A DNA stretch of 12,949 nt from JBBRHF01 sp038223055. Lineage in GTDB: Bacteria; Actinomycetota; Actinomycetes; JACCUZ01. The stretch covers positions 1 through 12,949 of the forward strand of contig JBBRHF010000131.1 of NCBI GenBank assembly GCA_038223055.1, given 5' to 3'. Every line of letters begins with the position of its first letter. Position 1 is the stretch's first letter. Positions 1 to 6,191 of this stretch are shown piece after piece. The notes under the pieces were generated by a model. The model saw nothing but the letters and a program-made list of their open reading frames with translations, made no database searches and was not told the DNA's origin. A program made the position numbers and the translations under genes.

Positions 1-9
1 GGGGCTGCC

Positions 10-1101
10 GTGGTGAGCCGTGCCGGCGGCCCCGATTGGGGCATCGACCCGGCGTGGCCGGCCACGCCGATCGCGTCCGACGAGGCCGACCACACGAATC
101 AACCCGCACCACTGGTCGAGGGCGGCGTCGGGCCGCTCGCAACGGCGTACAGCACCGCCCTGGTCGACCTTGACGGGGTGGTCTACGTCGGGGCGCACGC
201 CGTGCCGGGTGCCGCCGCTGCCGTCAGGGGGGCGCGTGCCCTCGGGATGGCCGTGGCCTATGTCACCAACAACGCCAACCGAACGCCGGCGGACGTCGCG
301 GCTCACCTGATCGAGCTGGGCATCGAGGCGACTGACACCGACGTCGTGACGTCAGCGCAGGCGGCTGCGCGGCTGCTCGCGGATCGGCTGCCGGCCGGGG
401 CGCCGGTGCTCGTCGTGGGTGGCCAGGGGCTGGTCGTGGCGTTGGAGGAGCGGGGACTGCGACCCGTTCGCTCGGCCGCCGACCGGCCGCTGGCTGTGGT
501 TCAGGGTTACTCTCCCGACGTTGGATGGAAGGACCTCGCCGAGGGCTCGTACGTCGTGTCGAGCGGCGTGCCGTGGGTGGCGTCCAACACCGACCTCACG
601 ATCCCGACGGCTCGAGGCATCGCACCGGGCAACGGCACGCTCGTCGCGGCCATCGCCGCCGCGACGGGCCGCAGTCCGCAGGTGGCCGGCAAGCCGGAGT
701 TGCCGCTGCACGCCGAGGCCATGCGACGGACGGGGGCCCGGCGGCCGTTGGTGGTCGGCGACCGCCTCGACACCGACATCGAGGGCGCTAACCGTGCGGG
801 CGTGGCCAGCCTGCTGGTGATGACCGGGGTCACGACGCCGGCCCAACTGGTCACTGCGCCAGCCGGTTTGCGACCGACCTATCTCGCCATGGACATCGAG
901 CAGGGGCTGCTGCGGCCCCACGCGGCGATCAGCACGGGCGACGGAGCCTGCGCATGCGGGGGGTGGACGGCCCGGGTCGTCGACGGCGAGGTTCAACTCG
1001 CCGGTGAGGGCGACCCGGTGGACGGGCTTCGGGTCGTGTGTGTCGCGGCGTGGGCTCAGGGGTCCGATGCCGACGCGGCGTTGGCCCGGCTGGCTTGGTG
1101 A
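10..1101 (+). CDS. HAD-IIA family phosphatase (NagD/glycerol-phosphate phosphatase-like)
   Basis: Predicted cytosolic Mg-dependent phosphatase of HAD subfamily IIA; the syntenic M. tuberculosis protein Rv1692 is known as a glycerol-3-phosphate phosphatase. Visible motifs: nucleophile motif I DLDG (D53 and D55), motif II TNN (T86-N88), the motif III lysine in GKPE (K228), and motif IV GDRLDTDI (G250-I257, with D251, D254 and D256). A C2-type cap lies between TNN and GKPE. The C-terminal ~60 residues form a small extra domain with C314 and C316. The length of 363 aa is usual for the actinobacterial family (about 340-355). The first ~43 residues, before ATAYSTALVDLDG, are not domain-like, and the frame is open to base 1, so the true start may lie upstream. 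GTG at 10 or GTG at 13 is the only good start visible. Substrate is inferred from synteny only. Confidence 0.9.
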   Translation: MVSRAGGPDWGIDPAWPATPIASDEADHTNQPAPLVEGGVGPLATAYSTALVDLDGVVYVGAHAVPGAAAAVRGARALGMAVAYVTNNANRTPADVAAHLIELGIEATDTDVVTSAQAAARLLADRLPAGAPVLVVGGQGLVVALEERGLRPVRSAADRPLAVVQGYSPDVGWKDLAEGSYVVSSGVPWVASNTDLTIPTARGIAPGNGTLVAAIAAATGRSPQVAGKPELPLHAEAMRRTGARRPLVVGDRLDTDIEGANRAGVASLLVMTGVTTPAQLVTAPAGLRPTYLAMDIEQGLLRPHAAISTGDGACACGGWTARVVDGEVQLAGEGDPVDGLRVVCVAAWAQGSDADAALARLAW

Positions 1102-1107
1102 CGCGAG

Positions 1108-1446
1108 TCAGATGAGCGACTTGAGCTTGATCAGGTCCAGCACACCGGCCTGCACCTTGACCTTGCCGCTGAGCCATGCCTGCCCGAAACTCAGATTCGC
1201 ATCGGTCATCGCGACAAGGTCGTCGCTGTCGGCGGTCAGCCGGATCTGGGCCCGCGGTGCATCCTCAGTCGTGATGCCCACGATGTGGCCATTTTCGAGC
1301 TGGCCGGTGAAAGTCGTGTCGAGGTCGGGAACGTGGCAGCTGATCGATCGGTCGAAGGCGTGCTCGCGTTCTTCGTCCTCACCGACCGAACTCAGGCGTC
1401 CGGCGAGACGCTCGAGTGCGGCTCGGCAATCGTCCAGGGTGGCCAT
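1108..1446 (-). CDS. SCP2 sterol-carrier-type lipid-binding protein
   Basis: A 112-residue protein resembling the SCP2 fold, a hydrophobic-tunnel lipid carrier with no enzyme activity of its own. The signs are a central strand-rich part (TTFTGQLENGHIVGITTEDA, about 44-63), the 'IRLTADSDDLVAMTDANLSF' stretch (68-87), and the C-terminal GKVKVQAGVLDLIKLKSL, which is the usual end of small actinobacterial SCP2 proteins. The frame stays open far upstream, but ATG at 1446 is the start: a perfect AAGGAGG (plus-strand 1455-1461) lies 8 nt before it, and homology begins there. It converges with the HAD gene (6 bp between stops) and diverges from the phasin-like gene. The ligand cannot be read from sequence. 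Confidence 0.85.
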   Translation of the reverse strand: MATLDDCRAALERLAGRLSSVGEDEEREHAFDRSISCHVPDLDTTFTGQLENGHIVGITTEDAPRAQIRLTADSDDLVAMTDANLSFGQAWLSGKVKVQAGVLDLIKLKSLI

Positions 1447-1454
1447 CTGGGTTG

Positions 1455-1461
1455 CCTCCTT
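1455..1461 (-). promoter_or_regulatory. Ribosome binding site of the SCP2 gene
   Basis: Read on the minus strand this is AAGGAGG, a full anti-16S match, 8 nt upstream of ATG at 1446. It decides the start within a frame that would otherwise stay open back to about 2730. Confidence 0.85.
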
Positions 1462-1473
1462 ACCTCGGTGCGC

Positions 1474-1517
1474 GACGCTACCGGAGCCCATCGGCCGTGG
1501 CTGGGGGCGGTAGCGTC
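1474..1517. promoter_or_regulatory. Divergent promoter pair built on a 10-bp inverted repeat
   Basis: GACGCTACCG (1474-1483) is exactly repeated in inverse as CGGTAGCGTC (1508-1517), with 24 bp between. Each arm carries the -10-like hexamer TAGCGT pointing outward: 1511-1516 for the plus-strand phasin-like gene and 1480-1475 for the minus-strand SCP2 gene. Starts about 7 nt downstream would give leaders of roughly 35 nt and 22 nt, both containing good Shine-Dalgarno sequences. The two -35 regions would fall in the shared 24-bp centre and overlap or abut, though no clear TTGACA is present. The same symmetry could also be an operator for a dimeric regulator. The inverted repeat is seen; promoter function is inferred. 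Confidence 0.55.
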
Positions 1518-1557
1518 TGCAGCATTCAGTCCCGCGGCTCGAGAATGGAGACAGCAG

Positions 1558-2178
1558 ATGGTGTTCGACGGTTTGCGCGCCTACCTCCAGCTGGCCAATG
1601 GTCTCACCGACGTGACCAAGGCCCGGGCCATGGCGACGGCGCGGTCGCTCGTTCAGCAGGGGGAGGCGGGTGTCGCGACGGTGCTCCCGGATCAGCTGAA
1701 GGGACAGGTCAGTTCCATCGCGGAAGACCTCCTGGCCACCAGCCGGGCCAACCGCGACCTGCTCGTCGGTCTGGTGCGGGTCGAGGTCGAGCGTTCCGTC
1801 AGCCGCCTCGGCCTGGTCTCCGCCACCGAGCTGGAGGCCGCGACCCATCGCGCGCAGCTGCTGGCGGACCGGGTCCAGGACCTCGAACGGTCGCTGCGAG
1901 CCGCCCAGGAGCGCCCCGCCGCTGGCGACGCGTCGGGGACCCCGACGAAGGGAGCGGCAAAGACAGCGACCGCCCAGAAGAGGACCGCCACGAAGGCGAC
2001 GGCGAAGAAGGTCGCCGCGACGACGGCGACGGGGACGACCGCGACGAAGGCGACGGGGACGACCGCGACGACGGCGACGGGGACGACCGCGACGAAGGCC
2101 GCCGCGACCAAGGCGACCGCGACCAAGGCGACCGCGACGAAGGCGACGGGGACCCGTGCCCGCAAGGAGACTGGATGA
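1558..2178 (+). CDS. Phasin-like (PhaF/COG3937-type) protein with Lys/Thr/Ala-rich repeat tail
   Basis: A 206-residue protein. Residues 1-118 are helical and resemble polyhydroxyalkanoate-granule phasins of the PhaF/COG3937 type: a helix with 'KARAMATARSLVQQGE' (21-36), then 'VRVEVERSVSRLGLVSATEL' (73-92), which matches the usual 'R-V-x-R-x-L-x-R-L-G-L-x-T-x-x-E' passage, then a heptad-like coiled coil (92-116). Residues 127-203 are a low-complexity basic tail of ATKAT and ATKATGTT repeats, like the histone-H1-like tail of PhaF, which binds DNA. Such proteins coat granules or act as coiled-coil adaptors; granule binding is not shown here. ATG 1558 has GGAG at 1547-1550, 7 nt upstream. The ORF is open further upstream but homology starts here. 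It overlaps the next gene by ATGA. Confidence 0.75.
   Translation: MVFDGLRAYLQLANGLTDVTKARAMATARSLVQQGEAGVATVLPDQLKGQVSSIAEDLLATSRANRDLLVGLVRVEVERSVSRLGLVSATELEAATHRAQLLADRVQDLERSLRAAQERPAAGDASGTPTKGAAKTATAQKRTATKATAKKVAATTATGTTATKATGTTATTATGTTATKAAATKATATKATATKATGTRARKETG
2017..2154 (+). repeat. In-frame minisatellite: 3 x 24 bp followed by 15-bp units
   Basis: Three 24-bp units (2017-2040, 2041-2064, 2065-2088) differ from one another at a single base (gcgacgac versus gcgacgaa). They are followed by shorter 15-bp units (2089-2103, 2104-2118, 2119-2133) and a last unit of about 21 bp (2134-2154). They encode ATTATGTT/ATKATGTT and then ATKAA/ATKAT repeats in the tail of the phasin-like protein. 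All units are multiples of 3, so copy-number change by slippage would keep the frame. Confidence 0.9.
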
Positions 2179-2432
2179 CCGAGGACCCGACACCGAGCGC
2201 GGACGCCCCGGCCGGGGCGTCCAGCGAGGCCGACCCTCGGGTCGAGCGCGCCCTGGGGCGGATGGGCGAGTTGGCCGGGTCAGCGCCCGGCGACCACGTC
2301 GAGATCTACGACGACGTACATCGCAGCCTGCAGGAGGTCCTCGCGCAGGCGGCAGAGGGGACAGCGGCGGGCGTTCACGGGGCCGAGGACGATCAGACCC
2401 TCGGCGCCGGAGCGGAAGACGCCGGCCGGTGA
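2175..2432 (+). CDS. Conserved small protein upstream of tlyA
   Basis: An 85-residue acidic, soluble protein of unknown function. It sits where M. tuberculosis has the small gene Rv1693, between the HAD region and tlyA. Residues 22-62 (from VERALGRMGELAG to HVEIYDDVHRSLQEVLAQ) look like the conserved helical core of this small actinobacterial family; both ends are Asp/Glu/Ala/Gly-rich and probably disordered. ATG 2175 overlaps the preceding TGA (ATGA), with AAGGAG at 2164-2169, 5 nt upstream. Its own stop overlaps the tlyA GTG start (GTGA), so it is very likely translationally coupled on both sides. No catalytic motif, membrane segment or cysteine is visible. The same frame is open back to 1416 across the phasin-like gene, but that extension is a shadow of the repeat-rich DNA. 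Confidence 0.8.
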   Translation: MTEDPTPSADAPAGASSEADPRVERALGRMGELAGSAPGDHVEIYDDVHRSLQEVLAQAAEGTAAGVHGAEDDQTLGAGAEDAGR

Positions 2433-3235
2433 GTCGGCGGGCACGTCTGGACACCGAACTCGTACGCCGTGGGCTGGCCCGGTCCCGCGAACAGGCTGGG
2501 GTGCTCGTGGACGCGGGCCGGGTCCGGGTGCCGGGCCGCACCGCGCTCAAGGTCGCCACGCAGGTGGCCATCGACGAACCGATCACGGTGGCCGAGACCC
2601 AGGGTGCTCCCGACTTCGTGTCGCGCGGCGGCCACAAGTTGGCCGGCGCGTTGGACGCCTTCGCCGGTGCCGGGCTGCGGGTGAGCGGGCGCCGTTGCCT
2701 GGACGCGGGCGCGTCGACTGGCGGTTTCACCGACGTACTGCTGCGCCGGGAGGCAACCCACGTCGTCTGCGTCGACGTGGGCTATGGCCAGCTCGCGTGG
2801 TCTTTGCGGAACGACCCGCGCGTCACCGTGCTCGACCGTACGAACGTGCGAGACCTGACCGTCGCGTCGATCGGTGGTCCGGTCGAGGTTGTCGTGGCCG
2901 ACCTGTCCTTCATCTCGCTCCGGCTGGTGCTTCCTGCGCTGGCCCGGGCAGCCGAGGCGGACGCGGACCTGTTGCTGATGGTCAAACCGCAGTTCGAGGT
3001 GGGCCGGGCCCACCTCGGGGACGGCGGGGTGGTCCGCGACCCCGAGTTGCGCGCGTCGGCGGTGACCGAGGTCGCGACGAGTGCCCGAGGCATCGGGCTG
3101 GGGGTGCTGGGGGTCGTGGCCAGCATGCTGCCCGGGCCGGCGGGCAACGTGGAGTATTTCCTCTGGCTGCACCGCGGCGCCCCCCCGCTGGACCCCGCGG
3201 ATCTGGCCTGCGCGATTGCGGAGGGGCCAGCGTGA
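2429..3235 (+). CDS. tlyA: TlyA family rRNA (cytidine-2'-O)-methyltransferase
   Basis: A 268-residue protein, the same length as M. tuberculosis TlyA, which 2'-O-methylates cytidines in 16S and 23S rRNA; loss of TlyA gives capreomycin resistance. An N-terminal S4 RNA-binding domain (about 5-60, starting RLDTELVRRGLARSREQA) is followed by an FtsJ/RrmJ-like Rossmann methyltransferase domain. The SAM motif LDAGASTGGFTD spans 91-102. The K-D-K-E catalytic tetrad appears complete: K70 (SRGGHK), D158 (ADLSF), K186 (VKPQFE) and E242 (VEYFLW). The GTG start at 2429 overlaps the upstream stop (GTGA) and gives the family length; the frame is open upstream but lies in the preceding gene. GGAAG at 2414-2418 is a modest ribosome site, so coupling is likely. 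Its own stop overlaps the NAD kinase start. An older alternative reading of TlyA as a haemolysin is not favoured. Confidence 0.95.
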   Translation: MSRRARLDTELVRRGLARSREQAGVLVDAGRVRVPGRTALKVATQVAIDEPITVAETQGAPDFVSRGGHKLAGALDAFAGAGLRVSGRRCLDAGASTGGFTDVLLRREATHVVCVDVGYGQLAWSLRNDPRVTVLDRTNVRDLTVASIGGPVEVVVADLSFISLRLVLPALARAAEADADLLLMVKPQFEVGRAHLGDGGVVRDPELRASAVTEVATSARGIGLGVLGVVASMLPGPAGNVEYFLWLHRGAPPLDPADLACAIAEGPA

Positions 3236-4125
3236 CGGTCCGAAGCGTGCTGGTCGTCAGTCACACCGGGCGCGACGACGTCATCGCGGCCGTCCGCGCG
3301 GCGACCGCTGGCTTGGCCGACCAGGGCATCGCGGTGCGGGCCTTGACGGAGGAGGCCGGGGACCTCTTCCTTCCGGACGCGGTGGTCGTGCCGAGCGACC
3401 ATGCGGCCGCCGACGGGTGCGAACTCGTCGTGGTGTTCGGTGGGGACGGCACCCTGCTGCGCGCTGCCGAGTTCGGCCGCGCCAGCCAGACACCCATGCT
3501 GGGCGTCAACCTCGGCCATGTCGGGTTCCTCGCTGAGGCCGAGCCGGAGAACCTCGCAGCGACGGTCGAGCGCATCGCGGCGCGCGACTACGGCGTCGAA
3601 GAACGGATGACCCTCGACGTCGCGGTGATCGTCGACGGTGCCGTCGTATCCCGTGGCTGGGCGCTGAACGAGGCCGCCGTCGAGAAGGCCAGCCGCGAGC
3701 GGATGATCGAGCTCGTCGCCGAGATCGATGGTCGACCGCTGTCCCGGTGGGGGTGCGACGGGGTGGTGTTCGCGACGCCCACCGGCTCGACCGCCTATGC
3801 GTTCTCCGCGGGAGGTCCGGTCGTCTGGCCCGAGGTGGATGCGCTGCTGCTCGTGCCGATCAGCGCGCACGCGCTGTTCGCCCGGCCGATGGTTGTCTCG
3901 CCCCGGTCGGTCCTCGCCGTGGACGTTATCACGGGCGCCCGCGGCGCCGGCGTCTTGTGGTGCGACGGGCGACGCGCCATCGACCTGCCGCCGAACGCCC
4001 GCGTGCAGGTCTGCCGCGGTGAGCAGCCGGTGCTGTTCGCCCGCCTGCATGCCGCGCCGTTCGCCGACCGGCTGGTCGCGAAATTCCAGCTGCCGGTGTC
4101 CGGCTGGCGCGGCAACCCGGTCTGA
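3232..4125 (+). CDS. ppnK: NAD kinase (ATP/polyphosphate type)
   Basis: A 297-residue cytosolic kinase converting NAD to NADP (symbols nadK and ppnK are both used). Diagnostic motifs are GGDGT (70-74), the NE pair in ALNEAAVEKAS (N146, E147), and the glycine-rich TPTGSTAYAFSAGGP (182-196). 'VLWCDGR' (241-247) is the usual C-terminal beta-domain strand. The Rossmann-like N-terminus begins VRSVLVVSHTGR. The GTG start at 3232 overlaps the tlyA stop (GTGA) and has GGAGGGG at 3220-3226, 5 nt upstream; the open frame further upstream lies inside tlyA. The tlyA, NAD kinase, recN order is the standard actinobacterial arrangement (Rv1694 to Rv1696). It is probably co-transcribed with tlyA and the two genes before it. 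Confidence 0.95.
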   Translation: MTVRSVLVVSHTGRDDVIAAVRAATAGLADQGIAVRALTEEAGDLFLPDAVVVPSDHAAADGCELVVVFGGDGTLLRAAEFGRASQTPMLGVNLGHVGFLAEAEPENLAATVERIAARDYGVEERMTLDVAVIVDGAVVSRGWALNEAAVEKASRERMIELVAEIDGRPLSRWGCDGVVFATPTGSTAYAFSAGGPVVWPEVDALLLVPISAHALFARPMVVSPRSVLAVDVITGARGAGVLWCDGRRAIDLPPNARVQVCRGEQPVLFARLHAAPFADRLVAKFQLPVSGWRGNPV

Positions 4126-4138
4126 CGCCCCTCCCGCG

Positions 4139-4151
4139 TAGGCTCACCGGG
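4139..4151 (+). promoter_or_regulatory. Candidate leaderless promoter of recN (-10 TAGGCT)
   Basis: TAGGCT (4139-4144) matches the actinobacterial TANNNT -10 form and ends 6 nt before the recN GTG at 4151, so transcription would begin at or near the first base of the start codon. There is no convincing Shine-Dalgarno sequence before recN, which fits a leaderless mRNA. No -35 box is obvious. I looked for a DNA-damage (PafBC-type) upstream element and could not support one. Confidence 0.5.
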
Positions 4152-6043
4152 TGCTCGAGGAGATGCGCATCCGCGGATTGGGCGTCATCGACGACGCAGT
4201 GCTCGAGCTGGCTCCTGGGCTGACCGTCGTGACTGGTGAGACCGGCGCCGGAAAGACCATGGTCGTCACGGGGCTGGGGCTCCTCTTCGGCGGTCGGGCC
4301 GATAGCGGTGCGGTCGGCGCCCGGGCGCAGGGCTGCCTGGTCGAGGGACGCCTGCGCGTCGAGCCCGGTGGCGACGTCGCCGCCCGCGCCGTCGAGGCCG
4401 GCGCCGAACTCGAGGACGACGTCTTGCTGCTCGCTCGCAGCGTGACGGCCGAGGGCCGGTCGCGCGCTCACCTCGGCGGGCGGGCGGTGCCGGCCGGTGT
4501 GCTGGCCGAGCTGGCCGACCAATGCCTGGCGGTGCACGGCCAGTCCGACCAGTCGCGGTTGCGCCAGCCCGCGCGCCAGCGCGAGGCCCTCGACCGCTAC
4601 GCCGGTGCACCGGTGTTAGCGACGCGAGAGCGGTTCGCCGAGCACGATCGTGAGCTGCGCTCGGTCCGGCGAGAGATCGACGAGCTCACGACGAGGGCCC
4701 GGGAACGGCGAGCCGAGGCGGACCTGCTGCGTTTCGGGCTGGAGGAGATCGCGGCGCTCGACCCGCAGCCCGGCGAGGACGTCGCCCTGGCCCGCGAGGA
4801 GGACCGGCTGGCCCACGCCGATGCCCTGCGCTCGGCGGCGGAGATCGGTCACGCGGCCCTGGTGGGCGACCGCGACAGCGGGGGCGGCGACCAACGGCCC
4901 GACGCCAACGCTCTGGTCGCGGCGGCGAGGGCCAGCCTCGACCAAGCCGGCGACCATGACGTCGAGCTGGCCACGCTTGCCGCCCGGCTGCGCGACGTTG
5001 GCTACCTGCTGGCCGATGTCGCGAGTGAGCTGGCGTCCTACCTCGGCTCGGTCGAGGTCGACCCGGCCCGGCTCGCCGCGGTGCAGCAGCGCCGCTCCGC
5101 GCTGGTCCGCCTCATCCGCAAGTACGCCGGGGGCGACGCGCCGGGTGGCGATGCGGCGACGGGGTCCGGCCCCGCGCATCCGGCCGACGGGGCGATCGAC
5201 CAGGTGCTCGGCTGGTCGCAGCGCGCGATCGAGCGACTGACCCGGCTCGAGGGCGACGACGACCGCATCGCGGCACTGGCCAGCCGCGAGCAGGACCTCG
5301 TCGGCGCACTCGAATCCCTGGCCGAGCGGCTCACCGAGGCCCGGACGGCGGCGGGGGAGCGGTTCGGCGCGGCGGTGACCACGGAGATGGCGTCGCTGGC
5401 GATGGGGCAGGCCGCGCTCGACGTCGCGGTCTCCCAGCTTTCCGCCAGCGAACCCGCCGCGGGCCTGATGGTGTCCGGCCGGTCGCTGGCCTTCGGCCCG
5501 CACGGCGTCGATGACGTCGAGCTGTTGCTGCGTCCCCATCCCGGCGCGCCCGCCCGCAGCCTGGCGAAGGGAGCATCGGGTGGCGAGCTGTCCCGGGTCA
5601 TGCTCGCGATCGAGGTGGTGTTCGCCGGTGCCGACCCGGTCCCGACGCTCGTCTTCGACGAGGTCGACGCGGGAGTCGGCGGCAAGGCCGCGGTCGAGGT
5701 GGGCCGCCGGCTGGCCATGCTGGCCCGCACCGCGCAGGTGATCGTCGTGACCCACCTGCCTCAGGTCGCGGCGTTTGCCGACCGGCATCTCGTCGTCCGC
5801 AAAGCGAGCGACGGCGCCGTGACGCGCAGCGGGGTCACAGCCGTCGACGGTGCCGATCGGGTGCAGGAGTTGTCCCGCATGCTCGCCGGGATGGAGGGCT
5901 CCGAGACCGCCCAGGCCCACGCAGCCGAGTTGCTGCAGACCGCCAGCGCCAGCAAGGCCGCGCCCCATCGCGCGTCGCCGCGGCCGGCCACGGTGCGACC
6001 GAGGGCGCAGACGCGCCGCCTGCCGGCTGTTCGCGAGGAGTGA
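4151..6043 (+). CDS. recN: DNA repair protein RecN (SMC-like ATPase)
   Basis: RecN is an SMC-like ATPase that acts early in double-strand-break repair by recombination. The N-terminal half-site starts MLEEMRIRGLGVIDDAVLEL and contains Walker A GETGAGKT (29-36). A long, charged, heptad-rich region (about 155-400) is the coiled-coil arm, interrupted by Gly/Asp-rich loops. The C-terminal half has the ABC signature ASGGE (475-479), Walker B TLVFDEVD (D503, E504) and 'VVTHLPQVA', which carries the switch histidine. At 630 aa it is longer than most RecN proteins (about 550-590). The excess is mainly a basic, low-complexity tail after 'HAAELLQTAS', whose last residues and stop codon lie in the first copy of a 44-bp repeat. 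GTG 4151 gives the canonical N-terminus; ATG 4163 is a weaker alternative. Confidence 0.95.
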   Translation: MLEEMRIRGLGVIDDAVLELAPGLTVVTGETGAGKTMVVTGLGLLFGGRADSGAVGARAQGCLVEGRLRVEPGGDVAARAVEAGAELEDDVLLLARSVTAEGRSRAHLGGRAVPAGVLAELADQCLAVHGQSDQSRLRQPARQREALDRYAGAPVLATRERFAEHDRELRSVRREIDELTTRARERRAEADLLRFGLEEIAALDPQPGEDVALAREEDRLAHADALRSAAEIGHAALVGDRDSGGGDQRPDANALVAAARASLDQAGDHDVELATLAARLRDVGYLLADVASELASYLGSVEVDPARLAAVQQRRSALVRLIRKYAGGDAPGGDAATGSGPAHPADGAIDQVLGWSQRAIERLTRLEGDDDRIAALASREQDLVGALESLAERLTEARTAAGERFGAAVTTEMASLAMGQAALDVAVSQLSASEPAAGLMVSGRSLAFGPHGVDDVELLLRPHPGAPARSLAKGASGGELSRVMLAIEVVFAGADPVPTLVFDEVDAGVGGKAAVEVGRRLAMLARTAQVIVVTHLPQVAAFADRHLVVRKASDGAVTRSGVTAVDGADRVQELSRMLAGMEGSETAQAHAAELLQTASASKAAPHRASPRPATVRPRAQTRRLPAVREE

Positions 6044-6158
6044 GCTCCGCATGCCGTATGTGCCTGCCGGCTGCTCGCGAAGAGTGAGGGCCACCCGCCG
6101 TACGCGCCTGCTGGTTGGTTGTGAAAAGTGAGGGCCACCCGCCGTACGCGCCTGCCGG
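6018..6158. repeat. 44-bp tandem repeat array, about 3.2 copies, overlapping the recN stop
   Basis: Three complete 44-bp units (6018-6061, 6062-6105, 6106-6149) and the first 9 bp of a fourth (6150-6158) all begin gcctgcYgg. By hand, unit 1 and unit 2 share 35 of 44 positions and unit 2 and unit 3 share 38 of 44. Units 2 and 3 are identical over a run of more than 20 bases ending in ccacccgccgtacgc. Every unit contains 'agtga' or 'gagtga' at the same place; in unit 1 this TGA (6041-6043) is the recN stop. No strong hairpin is seen inside the unit. Possible roles are a dispersed intergenic repeat family or a terminator substitute; neither is shown. Confidence 0.9.
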
Positions 6159-6191
6159 GATCTCGGCGGTCCCTCTGACACCATCGGTCTC

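Noticed and set aside
1692..2165. Hydrophobic Val/Ala-rich minus-strand frame that could pass for a membrane protein
   Set aside because: Pure product of the 24/15-bp repeats read in reverse; no ribosome site or conserved start.
1447..2730. Long minus-strand frame extending upstream of the SCP2 gene (540 residues in total)
   Set aside because: Arg/Pro/Gly-rich shadow of the phasin-like and tlyA genes; the SCP2 start at 1446 has a perfect ribosome site and the homology begins there.
6018..6158. CRISPR array
   Set aside because: The repeats are directly contiguous and diverged with no unique spacers, and no cas genes are nearby.
6179..6184. CACCAT as the steA -10 box
   Set aside because: Its place 7 nt before ATG would suit a leaderless mRNA, but it lacks the initial T of TANNNT and has no -35; mentioned under steA but not listed as a promoter.
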